Positions 1 to 7,423 of a stretch of 12,921 nt of DNA are shown one piece after another. Made by a program: the position numbers and the translations under genes. Each line of letters begins with the position of its first letter. Positions within the stretch are counted from its first letter, which is position 1. Origin of the DNA: Candidatus Parabacteroides intestinavium (lineage in GTDB: Bacteria > Bacteroidota > Bacteroidia > Bacteroidales > Tannerellaceae); the NCBI GenBank assembly GCA_019118725.1, contig DWYO01000089.1, forward strand, positions 1 through 12,921. Direction: 5' to 3'. The notes beneath the pieces were generated by a model. It had not been told where the DNA came from. It saw only the letters and a list, made by a program, of their open reading frames with translations, and did not search any database.

Positions 1-432
1 AAAACAGTTATATCATTACTCTTTTTATTGTTGCCCCTAATGCAAAGTTGCGGGTTCGTATATGAACGGCATCTTACTGGGAACTATTATTTGATAGCGG
101 TAGATACCAAAGAAGATATGGATGTGTGTTATCACCAACAAAATGATGATGATGCGCCTTATACGGGAATAACCGGAGCAAGTGTTTATGCAGTGGGATA
201 TGACAATGATTTTATTCTTGTCAAGGCATATCGTGCTTTGAGGGACAGCATAGGCATTTCCTTACCCCGTTATGATAAGAATACAACCGAATATTACATC
301 ATTCCCGTAAATAACACACAAGAAGCATGGGAAGCACAAGAAAACAAGTTCGGGGCATTCAGTAAAAAGGACTTTGAAGTTAAACGGAAAGAATTGGGAG
401 TGTCGGATGATATAACTTTCAAGAGGCTATAA
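1..432 (+). CDS. Putative lipoprotein, immunity-like (5' end outside window)
   Basis: The reading frame is open from base 1, so the start codon lies just upstream of the window; the first internal ATG (28) is inside the signal peptide and is not the real start. The visible N-terminus is a Lys-Thr followed by a hydrophobic run (VISLLFLLLPL) and then MQSC, a relaxed Bacteroidota lipobox with Cys18 of the visible part as the lipidated residue. The protein would therefore be membrane-tethered, probably on the periplasmic side. The mature part (about 126 aa) has a GNYYLIAVDTKEDMDVCY stretch and reads as a small beta-rich domain; it resembles small DUF3997-type lipoproteins, but I am not sure of that family. 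It is followed by hairpin element R1, which places it as the first visible member of the cassette array. A role as an immunity protein against an incoming toxin is inferred from context only. Confidence 0.8.
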   Translation, partial: KTVISLLFLLLPLMQSCGFVYERHLTGNYYLIAVDTKEDMDVCYHQQNDDDAPYTGITGASVYAVGYDNDFILVKAYRALRDSIGISLPRYDKNTTEYYIIPVNNTQEAWEAQENKFGAFSKKDFEVKRKELGVSDDITFKRL

Positions 433-441
433 ATATATTAT

Positions 442-493
442 TAACAAGAAAAGATAACGTCTTACGCCGTTCCTTTTCAAACCATTGTCAACC
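442..493 (+). repeat. Intergenic cassette element R1
   Basis: It begins TAACAAG and ends CAAACCATTGTCAACC. The outer stem is GAAAAG (448-453) with CTTTTC (473-478), the internal loop is AT/C (454-455 and 472), and the inner stem is AACG (456-459) with CGTT (468-471). It lies between the lipoprotein gene and the next gene, 18 nt before its ATG. Its 17 nt at 469-485 are identical to part of R7. Confidence 0.8.
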
Positions 494-510
494 AACAAAA
501 TATAATTATC

Positions 511-864
511 ATGAGTTACAATCTGAGTTTTTGGAGATATAAAGAAAATTCCTATTTAGATAATCATAAAGTTTATGAAACATTATGTGATGAAGGAAAT
601 ATTGAAGGATTAGAAAATGTTCCAGTCGATGAAATCCGTGAGAAAATAGCAAAAGCTTTTTCTGATTGGAATAAAGTTGATGAAAATAGTTTTGAAAATT
701 CCAACAAAGGAGCCTTTCAGATAACAACTACTTCTCAATCTGTAATGATTGATTGTTATGGAATGGATGGTGAGGATATGAATAAATTTATAGATATTTT
801 GTTTGAATATGGGTGTCCTCTATATGATCCACAAGTAGGAGAAAGATATGATGATAATGATTAA
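511..864 (+). CDS. Small cytoplasmic protein with CYGMDGEDMN motif, probable immunity protein
   Basis: The product has 117 aa, no signal peptide and no membrane segment, so it should be cytoplasmic. It starts MSYNLSFWRYKENSYLDN and has a conserved-looking core DCYGMDGEDMNKFIDILFEYGCPLYDPQ (residues about 81-108). I recall this as a widespread family of proteins of about 100 aa found beside polymorphic toxins and in orphan immunity clusters, but I cannot attach a Pfam name. It is strongly acidic, which is common for immunity proteins that cap basic toxin domains. The ATG at 511 is the only sensible start. Base composition is extremely AT-rich (13 G+C in the 60 bases 541-600), unlike the ankyrin operon downstream. 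It is flanked by R1 and R2, so it is a clean single-gene cassette. Confidence 0.9.
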   Translation: MSYNLSFWRYKENSYLDNHKVYETLCDEGNIEGLENVPVDEIREKIAKAFSDWNKVDENSFENSNKGAFQITTTSQSVMIDCYGMDGEDMNKFIDILFEYGCPLYDPQVGERYDDND

Positions 865-870
865 AGTTGA

Positions 871-919
871 TAACAAGCCAAGTTAGCTGCTAAACGCAGC
901 TCCTTGTCAAACCATTAGC
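871..919 (+). repeat. Intergenic cassette element R2
   Basis: It begins TAACAAG and ends TCAAACCATTAGC. The inner stem is AGCTGC (885-890) with GCAGCT (896-901), with loop TAAAC. The outer stem CAAG (879-882) pairs with CTTG (903-906) across a TT/C internal loop. An alternative outer pairing is ACAAG (873-877) with CTTGT (903-907). The next ATG is 12 nt downstream. Confidence 0.85.
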
Positions 920-931
920 TGTAATAGAAGC

Positions 932-1657
932 ATGAAAAAGATTATTTTCTATATATTGGCATTTCTGCTTTGTCTGCCTACACAAGCACAACAGCGTTTC
1001 TTCGGTGTCATTCAGGATGCGGACGGATATACAAATGTACGTGACATAAGTGGAACGGTAATAGGCAAATTATTGGATAATCATGTGTTTGTTGATTGGG
1101 ATGCACAAAAGAGCCATAAAGAATGGCATAGCGTAGAATATGGAACAGAAACGGGCATAACCAAGACATACCCGAATGGAAACACTCATACAGGAGAAAT
1201 TCATAAAAACCGCATTCGTTATTTGGCTGATTTGCCACAGTTGAAGAAACAGCCGCAAAGTACGGATAAATATCTTGTATATGCCAACGACACATTAACC
1301 GTAGAAATAGGCTTCCAAGATTTTAATCCCCAAAGACACACCATTGTTTACGATTTGGGAACAGGTTTTATTCGGAGCATTGACGGTTGTTCTGACTTGA
1401 TAGGCATAGAGAATAATATTCCGCATGAAGAATATGCGTCTATCACTGTCAAGCATCCTGCCGGAATATTGGAATTTCCAACAGTATATATAGCGCATCT
1501 GTATGAACCAAGCCCGAACAATGTTGTCGTGGCATTGGGTAAAGGGAATACACTGTTCATCAGCACACAGAACAGTGACGGTGCAGGTGGATATTATGCC
1601 GTATGGACAGTAGAAAATTATTTTGTTAAAAGTCTGTTTGTGTTACATGACTTTTGA
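932..1657 (+). CDS. Secreted SH3-like domain protein, probable periplasmic immunity protein
   Basis: The product has 241 aa. Residues 1-20 are a classical signal peptide (MKKIIFYILAFLLCLPTQAQ) with a signal peptidase I site near TQA-Q, and there is no lipobox Cys, so it should be periplasmic or exported. Residues about 25-100 look like a bacterial SH3 domain (GYTNVRD, GTVIGKLLDN, EWHSVEY, then GEIHKNRIRYLADLP). Residues about 115-241 form a second beta-rich domain ending NSDGAGGYYAVWTVENY. Bacterial SH3 domains often bind cell-wall peptides, so protection against a wall-attacking effector is possible but inferred. It sits alone between R2 and R3. Its last codons and the bases after its TGA match the 3' end of the ankyrin gene at 9,333-10,913 in the same reading frame, a sign of past recombination. 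Confidence 0.9.
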   Translation: MKKIIFYILAFLLCLPTQAQQRFFGVIQDADGYTNVRDISGTVIGKLLDNHVFVDWDAQKSHKEWHSVEYGTETGITKTYPNGNTHTGEIHKNRIRYLADLPQLKKQPQSTDKYLVYANDTLTVEIGFQDFNPQRHTIVYDLGTGFIRSIDGCSDLIGIENNIPHEEYASITVKHPAGILEFPTVYIAHLYEPSPNNVVVALGKGNTLFISTQNSDGAGGYYAVWTVENYFVKSLFVLHDF

Positions 1658-1669
1658 CTAAAATACAGC

Positions 1670-1719
1670 TAACAACGCAGGATAACGGACAAGCCGTTCC
1701 CTGCTAACCATTAACAATC
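1670..1719 (+). repeat. Intergenic cassette element R3
   Basis: It begins TAACAACG and ends CTAACCATTAACAATC. The outer stem is GCAGG (1677-1681) with CCTGC (1700-1704), the internal loop is AT/C (1682-1683 and 1699), and the inner stem is AACGG (1684-1688) with CCGTT (1694-1698), with loop ACAAG. It shares 12 nt (AACGCAGGATAA) with R5. The next ATG is 17 nt downstream. Confidence 0.85.
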
Positions 1720-1736
1720 AAATAAAGGATATAATT

Positions 1737-3167
1737 ATGAATATAGAACTAAAACGACAAATTGATAGTTGGACAGAAGCCGATAAACACCAGAATGTAA
1801 TTGATTTCTTAGAAGGAATCTCTCCAGCAAACAGGGATTTTGAAGAAATCGGATTATTGGCACGAGCTTACAATTATAATGGTGAGTATGAAAAGGCATT
1901 AGTCTTGCTTGAATCAATTCGAGAAGTTGGTGAGTCGGATACCAACTGGAATTATCGAATGGGCTATGCTCTCTATTATCTTGGCAGGAATAGGGAAGCA
2001 TTGCCTTATTTTACAAAAGCCGATGAATTGACACCAGGAGATGAAGACACGATTGATTTTATTCGTCAATGCAATATAGAAGTACCATTTAAGAGTAGGG
2101 TTGACGCTTTTTGGTCATGGTTTTTGCAGAATGAAGCAGAACTTTCGAGAATGGTTGAAAAACGTAACGAATATGATGGTGATGTGGTTGTTAGATTTAT
2201 TGAGCAAGGTACTGACTTGATAGCAAAAGACGTGCATTTCAATATAGGTGGCAATTATGAATTTACTTTTTCAATAGAAGGGAATGAGCACCTATTTTAT
2301 CTCTATCCTTATTTAATATCCCGAATGCCGGAATCGCTGGAAAACAAATGGCATTTCTTCCCTTATAATCCAGGAATGGATACTTCTTTCGAATTCCGAA
2401 TGCATGGGATTAAAGTGAATATGGAAGAAGTCTATGTATATGCCAATTATGATGACAAGCAAAATGATTTTGCTGTTTCGTTTTATGAAAAGGGTTTATG
2501 CTCTTTGCCTGAAGAACAAGGATATGGCACTTTTTGTATTATGATGGAAATAATGTTAGGCGAAGGTCTTGCTTTTAGGTATATTTCAGATGTTGAACGT
2601 GCTGATGAATTGAAAGGCGATATGTTTCCTCTTACGGCACTCCGTAGGCATATCACGCAAACATTAAAAGAACATGGCAAAGAAGTGTTTGAAAATCCAA
2701 AGGATGTTTTTGTCACCTATCAATTGGAGCCGGAAGAAAATGAAGAGTTACGGTATGATGTGGCTATCGGTACTACCTGTTTTTCTCACTTGATTTCCCA
2801 ATATTACGAAAACGACACGACTATCTTTGATAAAATCAATCGGTTTGGAGCGCAAGCTGTATTTCTTGCATTTCCATATGACAATACAAGTGCTGAACAA
2901 AGAAAATTAGTTTTAGGCTTCCGGTATGCATTGGAGGATAGGATTACGAAGGAAATTCTGAATCCGGAAGGGCTGGGGCTTCTGTTGGGAGGTGCAATGG
3001 GAACCTGTTGTTGCTATATGGACTTTCTGTTGTATGACGTTAATGCCTTTTTAGAAAAGGTCGTGCCAGTATTACGCGAATATCCGCAATATTCGTTCTA
3101 CCTTTCTGATTTCCGCCAGTATTGTAGGCTAACAAGATTGTCTGATTCAGAAAGTAAAGATCGCTAA
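1737..3167 (+). CDS. Large TPR-containing protein of unknown function
   Basis: The product has 476 aa and neither a signal peptide nor a convincing membrane segment, so it is probably cytoplasmic. Residues about 37-66 (EIGLLARAYNYNGEYEKAL) and 71-104 (NYRMGYALYYLGRNREALPYF) are two tetratricopeptide repeats with the usual A-Y-G-A spacing. The long remainder (about 120-476) is a mixed domain I do not recognise, with a C-terminal block FGAQAVFLAFPYDN (370-383), LLLGGAMGTCCCYMDF (415-430) containing three consecutive Cys, and YSFYLSDFR (452-460). It is the largest gene of the array. Its TAA stop is the first three bases of the TAACAAG motif of R4, so the coding end and the cassette element are fused. 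An immunity or adaptor role is inferred from position only. Confidence 0.9.
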   Translation: MNIELKRQIDSWTEADKHQNVIDFLEGISPANRDFEEIGLLARAYNYNGEYEKALVLLESIREVGESDTNWNYRMGYALYYLGRNREALPYFTKADELTPGDEDTIDFIRQCNIEVPFKSRVDAFWSWFLQNEAELSRMVEKRNEYDGDVVVRFIEQGTDLIAKDVHFNIGGNYEFTFSIEGNEHLFYLYPYLISRMPESLENKWHFFPYNPGMDTSFEFRMHGIKVNMEEVYVYANYDDKQNDFAVSFYEKGLCSLPEEQGYGTFCIMMEIMLGEGLAFRYISDVERADELKGDMFPLTALRRHITQTLKEHGKEVFENPKDVFVTYQLEPEENEELRYDVAIGTTCFSHLISQYYENDTTIFDKINRFGAQAVFLAFPYDNTSAEQRKLVLGFRYALEDRITKEILNPEGLGLLLGGAMGTCCCYMDFLLYDVNAFLEKVVPVLREYPQYSFYLSDFRQYCRLTRLSDSESKDR

Positions 3168-3216
3168 CAAGGTTGAGCTAACAGCTAAACGCTGTTCCGC
3201 ACCAACCCATTACCAA
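3165..3216 (+). repeat. Intergenic cassette element R4
   Basis: It begins TAACAAGG (the TAA is the stop codon of the TPR gene) and ends CCAACCCATTACCAA. The inner stem is AACAGC (3180-3185) with GCTGTT (3191-3196) and the loop is TAAAC, the same loop as R2 although the stem sequences differ. The outer stem is imperfect; GGTTG (3171-3175) can pair with CAACC (3203-3207). The next ATG is 9 nt downstream. Confidence 0.8.
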
Positions 3217-3225
3217 TTTTTTACG

Positions 3226-3780
3226 ATGAAGACGAAGTTAAAATACCCGATATTCAGTTTTTCCACCAAAGGCAACATGATATACGTGTTCCGCACGGAG
3301 AAATTGTACACAACGACCAATACCGAGTTGTTAAAGAAGCGGAAAAACTATATCGTAGTGGATGCAACGGGGACGAAATATGTTGAAACGGGGGCGCATA
3401 AAGTGAAATGGCAAGGGATATTCGGGTATTTTACCGGAATGCAGGGGCGTGTGATTTCCATTGAATACGAGTACAATGACAACCCCGAACCGTTCCCGCT
3501 GCAAAAGCTGCAAGAACTGATAACGGAGCGATACCCCAAGACACGGTGGTTCAAGGAAGAATGTTGGGAAAGTGCCGACGAGTTTCGGCAAGCGATTTTC
3601 GCCTGCAAGACCTTTGAGGAAGTGGCGGACATACTGATGCCACGACCGCAGACAGCAGGTGAACGCATAAAAAAATGGTTTCATCCCACCCGGAAAGAAC
3701 TCAAATTCAGGATAGGCTTCATCGTATTTCTCATCCTGTACCTGTTGGCGTGTTACTGGATATTTGGCTTGGAATCGTAA
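3226..3780 (+). CDS. C-terminally membrane-anchored small protein, immunity-like
   Basis: The product has 184 aa. The first 150 residues are soluble and mixed in charge. Residues about 162-181 (RIGFIVFLILYLLACYWIF) form one membrane segment close to the C-terminus, so the bulk of the protein probably faces the cytoplasm as a tail-anchored protein. I recognise no named domain. It starts 9 nt after R4 and is followed after 39 nt, without an element, by a small membrane protein gene, so the two appear to be a two-gene cassette between R4 and R5. Topology and context fit an immunity protein acting at the inner membrane, but that is inference. Confidence 0.88.
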   Translation: MKTKLKYPIFSFSTKGNMIYVFRTEKLYTTTNTELLKKRKNYIVVDATGTKYVETGAHKVKWQGIFGYFTGMQGRVISIEYEYNDNPEPFPLQKLQELITERYPKTRWFKEECWESADEFRQAIFACKTFEEVADILMPRPQTAGERIKKWFHPTRKELKFRIGFIVFLILYLLACYWIFGLES

Positions 3781-3819
3781 AAACAAGGAGGGAAAAGGAT
3801 ACATCATTATTTATTAAGC

Positions 3820-4347
3820 ATGATGAAATTATTGGAGATATATTACAATATAAATTATTACTGCACTTATAAGCTGCTGTTCTTCATTTTCGAGAGGATG
3901 CTAAACCCTTTCTATTGGCTAAGCCTCTCGAAATGGGACAACCGCTATATAAAACGGGGCATTTCGATGGAACAGAAACAAGAAGCAGCCGAAATGCATA
4001 AAGGCATCAATAGTTCTATCATAATTTGGGCGACTAACACCCCATGTATCATCAGCTTTTGGATGCTCTGTCTTGTCTGCCTTGCCTGCATCAAGATTTT
4101 CAGGGTGGAATTATTGAGCGTTTTGAATACGATTGTCGGGAACATCTTCCTCTGTATTTTGTGTTTCGCAATCATCGTGCTGTTCTTGTATTATGCCAAT
4201 CGCATATTCCTGTTCAAACACGACAAGTATAGGAAGTATTTCGCCGAGTTCGATAAAAAGAAGAAGTATCTGCTCTATTACAGCATCTATGTCGTTTCTC
4301 TGATTGTCCAGTTGGCGACTTTTTATCTGTTGCTTAACAGCGCATGA
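3820..4347 (+). CDS. Small polytopic membrane protein
   Basis: The product has 175 aa. The N-terminal part (1-35) is aromatic and amphipathic. Membrane segments are likely at residues about 67-93, 100-127 and 150-172, with a basic loop KHDKYRKYFAEFDKKKK between the last two. The start is uncertain: ATG codons at 3820 and 3823 are adjacent and in frame, and ATGs at 3898 and 3967 would drop the amphipathic start. It lies 39 nt behind the tail-anchored gene and is followed by R5. I recognise no family. Small multi-pass proteins of this kind are typical immunity proteins against pore-forming or membrane-targeting effectors, which is the most likely reading here but is not shown by sequence. Confidence 0.8.
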   Translation: MMKLLEIYYNINYYCTYKLLFFIFERMLNPFYWLSLSKWDNRYIKRGISMEQKQEAAEMHKGINSSIIIWATNTPCIISFWMLCLVCLACIKIFRVELLSVLNTIVGNIFLCILCFAIIVLFLYYANRIFLFKHDKYRKYFAEFDKKKKYLLYYSIYVVSLIVQLATFYLLLNSA

Positions 4348-4384
4348 GGCGATGGCGAGATAACGCTTGTATCAGACTGAAACA

Positions 4385-4438
4385 TAACCCATAACGCAGG
4401 ATAAGGTCGAACTGTTTCCTGCTGAATCATTGGCAACC
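4385..4438 (+). repeat. Intergenic cassette element R5
   Basis: It contains TAAC at 4385 and again at 4392, and ends GAATCATTGGCAACC. The outer stem is GCAGG (4396-4400) with CCTGC (4418-4422), and the internal loop is AT/T. The inner stem has decayed to A-T pairs plus mismatches (4403-4406 against 4413-4416). A TTG inside its conserved CATTGG (4430) could be misread as a start codon for the next gene. Confidence 0.7.
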
Positions 4439-4441
4439 AAA

Positions 4442-4861
4442 ATGGAGAATATGACTGTCCGATTGAAACAACATAAAGGATTGGTAAAGACAATAGCCGT
4501 TATAGCTGCCCTTGTGCTGTCGGGGTGGCTATATCGTGAGCTTCATCCGACCATTATCTTCCATACTCCACAAGAGAGCAAGTATTTGGGAAAAATAGTT
4601 TGTACGGCAGATGGGGATTTGGAGAAACTGTATATCGAAAATCATACTGTCCGCTACAGGTTGCCCTACCTTTGGAGTTGGAAAGAGGAGGACGAGGTGG
4701 CTGTTTTCATAGATAACTACGGCGATGTCATCCGCAAAGAGGATTTGGACTTTTGGAAGTTGGATATTTATTTAGATGAAGATAATTGCTACCAGAGCCA
4801 CAGCAAGACGGAATACTGTTGGGGCTTACGACATGTCTTACAATCAAAGACTGATAAATAA
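4442..4861 (+). CDS. N-terminally anchored small protein, probably periplasmic
   Basis: From the ATG at 4442 the product has 139 aa. I chose this ATG because the upstream in-frame TTG (4430) lies within the conserved right end of R5; ATG 4451 is an alternative. Residues about 14-31 (LVKTIAVIAALVLSGWL) form a signal anchor after a basic N-terminus, leaving a domain of about 108 aa (TADGDLEKLYIENHTVRYRLPYLWSW, then EVAVFIDNYGDVIRKEDLDFWKLDIYLDED) outside the inner membrane. I know no named domain. It opens the six-gene run to 7,112 that contains no hairpin element, and the next gene follows within a few bases, so they are co-transcribed. An immunity role is inferred from the setting. Confidence 0.82.
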   Translation: MENMTVRLKQHKGLVKTIAVIAALVLSGWLYRELHPTIIFHTPQESKYLGKIVCTADGDLEKLYIENHTVRYRLPYLWSWKEEDEVAVFIDNYGDVIRKEDLDFWKLDIYLDEDNCYQSHSKTEYCWGLRHVLQSKTDK

Positions 4862-4891
4862 GTTGATATGTATGCTAAACCCAAGTTGCCC

Positions 4892-5443
4892 ATGAAAAAG
4901 CGAACCATACTTATCCTGACCATCCTCGCAGCAGGGTTGCTGATGTGGAAATGGCTGGCTTGCGGGTACAATCCTGACAAGCCGACGGAGTTTTATCCGA
5001 TTCTCACAAGACTGAACGATGGCATGAAACACGAAGCCTTTGTAGTAAGCAATGCACCCTGCGACACTTCCGAATTGCGCAAGATGGTGGAGAAATACGA
5101 CATTGAAACATTGCCGCTGGACACTTTGGAGAAATACGAATCCATATCCCGCACCTATTACAAAGAAACAAAGTATATGACGAAGAATTTCAAGGAGGGA
5201 GAGGAATACGACCCGGAGTTCTCCACTTGGGACAACATCCAAGATTTCAGGAACCACATTGACGACATCCTAATGGAAACGCACCACTATTCGGTGGACA
5301 CGAACCAGAAATACCACACGGTTTGGGTACATTGGGATTGGGACTACAAGAAAGGCAACAAATATGTGAACCGCATCAAAGAACTTTTCCAGGATTGGAA
5401 TTCTTTTGTCTGCGCCAAAAAGAAGCTGTACGGTATTGAATGA
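4892..5443 (+). CDS. Putative lipoprotein or anchored periplasmic protein
   Basis: The start at ATG 4892 gives 183 aa and a standard signal: MKKR, hydrophobic core TILILTILAAGLLMW, then WLAC with Cys24 as a possible lipidation site. An in-frame ATG at 4868 would add eight residues (MYAKPKLP) and sits 6 nt behind the upstream stop, so it cannot be excluded. The mature part is charged and aromatic-rich (HHYSVDTNQKYHTVWVHWDWDYKKGNKYV near the C-terminus), and I do not recognise a domain. The TGA stop is followed after one base by the next ATG, so translation is probably coupled. It fits a periplasmic immunity protein by topology only. Confidence 0.82.
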   Translation: MKKRTILILTILAAGLLMWKWLACGYNPDKPTEFYPILTRLNDGMKHEAFVVSNAPCDTSELRKMVEKYDIETLPLDTLEKYESISRTYYKETKYMTKNFKEGEEYDPEFSTWDNIQDFRNHIDDILMETHHYSVDTNQKYHTVWVHWDWDYKKGNKYVNRIKELFQDWNSFVCAKKKLYGIE

Positions 5444-5444
5444 C

Positions 5445-5795
5445 ATGAAAATACTTGTCCCTGTCATATTGAATATAATCTGCTGTGCGGCATATTGCGT
5501 ATGCCTCAATCAAATCAATGTATGCAAACCGATTGCGCACATGGACGTTTCGATAGGCATCCTCTTCCGGTTCAGCATTGCCGTTCTGTTCTTGACTTTG
5601 CTGGCGGGCATGTCCATCCTACGGCTTACCCGAAGAAAATTCCTGATAGCACTCCCGGTGATAATGCCTGTGTTGCTATGGAGCAATCATCTGGATATAT
5701 TCCCTCATAGGGCATTCGTCTATATGGGATTGTCTATTGTAATTTATGGAATGTACCTATTCATTTGCGAGTATTTAACCAATCGGTATGGATAA
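5445..5795 (+). CDS. Small polytopic membrane protein
   Basis: The product has 116 aa from ATG 5445, one base after the stop of the preceding gene; an upstream in-frame TTG (5406) lies inside that gene and is rejected. Hydrophobic segments at residues about 3-21, 36-58, 65-80 and 90-110 predict four membrane spans with very short loops. It is Cys-rich at the start (IICCAAYCVC). No family is recognised. It continues the element-free run of membrane genes. Confidence 0.82.
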   Translation: MKILVPVILNIICCAAYCVCLNQINVCKPIAHMDVSIGILFRFSIAVLFLTLLAGMSILRLTRRKFLIALPVIMPVLLWSNHLDIFPHRAFVYMGLSIVIYGMYLFICEYLTNRYG

Positions 5796-5889
5796 TTCAT
5801 AAAATAATCCGGCCGTATGGTCAGTCTCTCCATTATTTTCCGTAATTTTAGACGGTGGATTAGGATTGCCAACTTGAAATACAAATTCA

Positions 5890-6363
5890 ATGAGAAAAGC
5901 CAATGTCATAAAGTTCACGATATACTTCTTGCTTTTCGCTGTTATTCTATACTTTGAATATTATGCGATAGAAATGCAAGGGGGAGAATGGATTGCCCAT
6001 GACGACCGCAGACCTTTGGTAAGCATGATGGCACTAATTGGCATTTGTCCCATTTATATATTGTATGATATAGCGATACGCAATACGTTGTGTCGGTTGT
6101 CCGCTCTTCTGCTACAAGCTGTTTTTAACCTTTGGAGCCTATTATGGTTTAGCGCACTGCCAACACTTGGCACCTACGAGGCGGAATATGAACGCACTGG
6201 GGCGCTAACAGAAAATATGATACCGTCTGATGAAAACAACTTCTACTTTTGTTGGATTGTTGGCGCAATCATCATGACTTATCTTGCGATGGTAATGATT
6301 ATTTCTTATGCTATGAAACTGTATGCCGGTAGCAAACGACTTAATCACCCCAATAGCGATTAG
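5890..6363 (+). CDS. Small four-span membrane protein
   Basis: The product has 157 aa. Segments at residues about 7-26, 43-62, 67-91 and 117-144 predict four spans. The longest non-membrane loop (about 92-116, TYEAEYERTGALTENMIPSDEN) is acidic and probably periplasmic. The 94 nt in front hold no clear element or promoter; a weak CCGT/ACGG dyad is present near 5840-5855. I recognise no family. By its neighbours it is a membrane immunity-type protein, which remains an inference. Confidence 0.82.
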   Translation: MRKANVIKFTIYFLLFAVILYFEYYAIEMQGGEWIAHDDRRPLVSMMALIGICPIYILYDIAIRNTLCRLSALLLQAVFNLWSLLWFSALPTLGTYEAEYERTGALTENMIPSDENNFYFCWIVGAIIMTYLAMVMIISYAMKLYAGSKRLNHPNSD

Positions 6364-6392
6364 TTGCCGCCGGATATTATAAATTGGAACGA

Positions 6393-6695
6393 ATGATTCA
6401 TTGGCAAAAGATAGCAAGGACGATATGGGCGTTATGCTGCCTGTTGATGCTATGGGCAGGCATCAGTGATTACTTGCAGTTCACGAGGCATCCGGAACTC
6501 TATCCCATAGGCGAAGGCTTCGGATGGATTTACGAATCCTCCTGCAATTACATCGTTTCCTGTTGGATAATCGTCTGTTGGGCAGTTGTCGGTATAGGCA
6601 TATCTGCTTTATATCGGATGAGATATAATACGGTCTGCCTTTGGGCACACATCATCCTGACCGCCCTGACGATAATATATCGTTTTTTTCCATAA
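6393..6695 (+). CDS. Small three-span membrane protein
   Basis: The product has 100 aa from ATG 6393. A TTG at 6384 would add three residues and is less likely. Spans are predicted at residues about 8-26, 53-73 and 80-97; the stretch between the first two (TRHPELYPIGEGFGWIYESS) is the only real loop. It lies 29 nt after the previous gene and 12 nt before the next, in keeping with one transcript. No family is recognised. Confidence 0.78.
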   Translation: MIHWQKIARTIWALCCLLMLWAGISDYLQFTRHPELYPIGEGFGWIYESSCNYIVSCWIIVCWAVVGIGISALYRMRYNTVCLWAHIILTALTIIYRFFP

Positions 6696-6707
6696 TGTAA
6701 AGCAAGC

Positions 6708-7112
6708 ATGAAAGCAATCAGACTGATAAAATTCTTCTTCGATGCAATGTATTATCAATTCTTCATATTCAACCGGGACAAATTTCGGTTGGAAAACCCG
6801 CATGAAAGAACTGTGATGCTATTTTGCGGACTATTATTTTTACCTGCAATAGTGTTGATTTATCCATTGGTCAAAGATAACTTCGATTATGATTTGCCGT
6901 TTATTTTCTTCATCCTAATCTATTGCATCATGTATCATTTCATGAGCAGGCATTACATCAAAAAGAAAAGGGGAATTGAAATAATGCGGGAAAAGCCATT
7001 GCTGTTTGGCAGTCAAAGGTTCTCCTGCATCATGTCCTGGGTGTTTTATCCTCTTTGGGTCATATTGCTTTATTTCATCATAACGCATCGCCATTGGCTG
7101 AGAATTGTATAA
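6708..7112 (+). CDS. Small membrane protein, last gene of the element-free run
   Basis: The product has 134 aa. Spans are predicted at residues about 35-54, 63-80 and 107-126, preceded by an amphipathic, aromatic N-terminus (FFFDAMYYQFFIFNRDKFR) and with a basic loop RHYIKKKRGIEIMREK between spans two and three. The TAA stop forms the first three bases of TAACAGAG at the left edge of R6, the same arrangement as the TPR gene with R4. I know no family for it. Confidence 0.82.
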   Translation: MKAIRLIKFFFDAMYYQFFIFNRDKFRLENPHERTVMLFCGLLFLPAIVLIYPLVKDNFDYDLPFIFFILIYCIMYHFMSRHYIKKKRGIEIMREKPLLFGSQRFSCIMSWVFYPLWVILLYFIITHRHWLRIV

Positions 7113-7177
7113 CAGAGAATTCAGTAGTTGGCAGCAGAAAGACAGCATCTTACAATGCTCCTTTCAAAGTATTGCAG
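7110..7177 (+). repeat. Intergenic cassette element R6
   Basis: It begins TAACAGAG (TAA is the stop of the membrane gene) and ends TTTCAAAGTATTGCAGG. The outer stem is GAAAG (7137-7141) with CTTTC (7161-7165), the internal loop is AC/C (7142-7143 and 7160), and the inner stem is AGCAT (7144-7148) with ATGCT (7155-7159). The left half is longer than in other copies, and no intact gene follows directly. Confidence 0.75.
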
Positions 7178-7405
7178 GGAATCGGATTTCGGAATATACG
7201 AAAGGAATTGTACAGTTGAAAGATTTAAGCCGCATGTTGAGAAGGCATCAACGGCACGTAGGGTGTCGGTAGATTTCAATGCTGAATATCAGGCGATTTA
7301 CACAAAGAGGCTTCATTTCCTTTGCTCTTTACTGAAGGTCTGAAAGCAGATTTCCGGTAAAAACCATATCCGTAAATCATCCTTCTTATAAGTTTTAACA
7401 CAATA
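7178..7405. other. Gene-poor stretch, no supported feature
   Basis: These roughly 230 bases after R6 contain only short frames with unfavourable starts and no recognisable protein, hairpin element or RNA gene. A frame reading 7128-7343 begins with TTG inside R6 and resembles nothing I know. The stretch may be the eroded remains of a cassette gene. Confidence 0.4.
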
Positions 7406-7423
7406 AAACAGACCGGTCAGTTT
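7406..7423. promoter_or_regulatory. 18-nt dyad, TetR-type operator candidate
   Basis: AAAC-A-GACCGGTC-A-GTTT is a palindrome broken only by the two symmetric A residues, centred between 7414 and 7415. Dyads with an ACCGGT centre and AAAC/GTTT arms are common operators of TetR/AcrR regulators. It overlaps the -33 box of the promoter just downstream, so a bound regulator would block transcription. The decayed TetR-like gene that follows would fit autoregulation. Confidence 0.5.

Noticed and set aside
4430..4441. TTG start at 4430, and similar non-ATG starts at 5406, 6384 and 7799
   Set aside because: Each lies inside a repeat element, an upstream gene or unrelated sequence, and a good ATG follows within 40 bases in the same frame.
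5796..5889. Promoter or terminator before the 5890 gene
   Set aside because: TAATTTTA differs from TAnnTTTG in the last base and has no TTTG at the right distance; the CCGT/ACGG dyad is too short to call.
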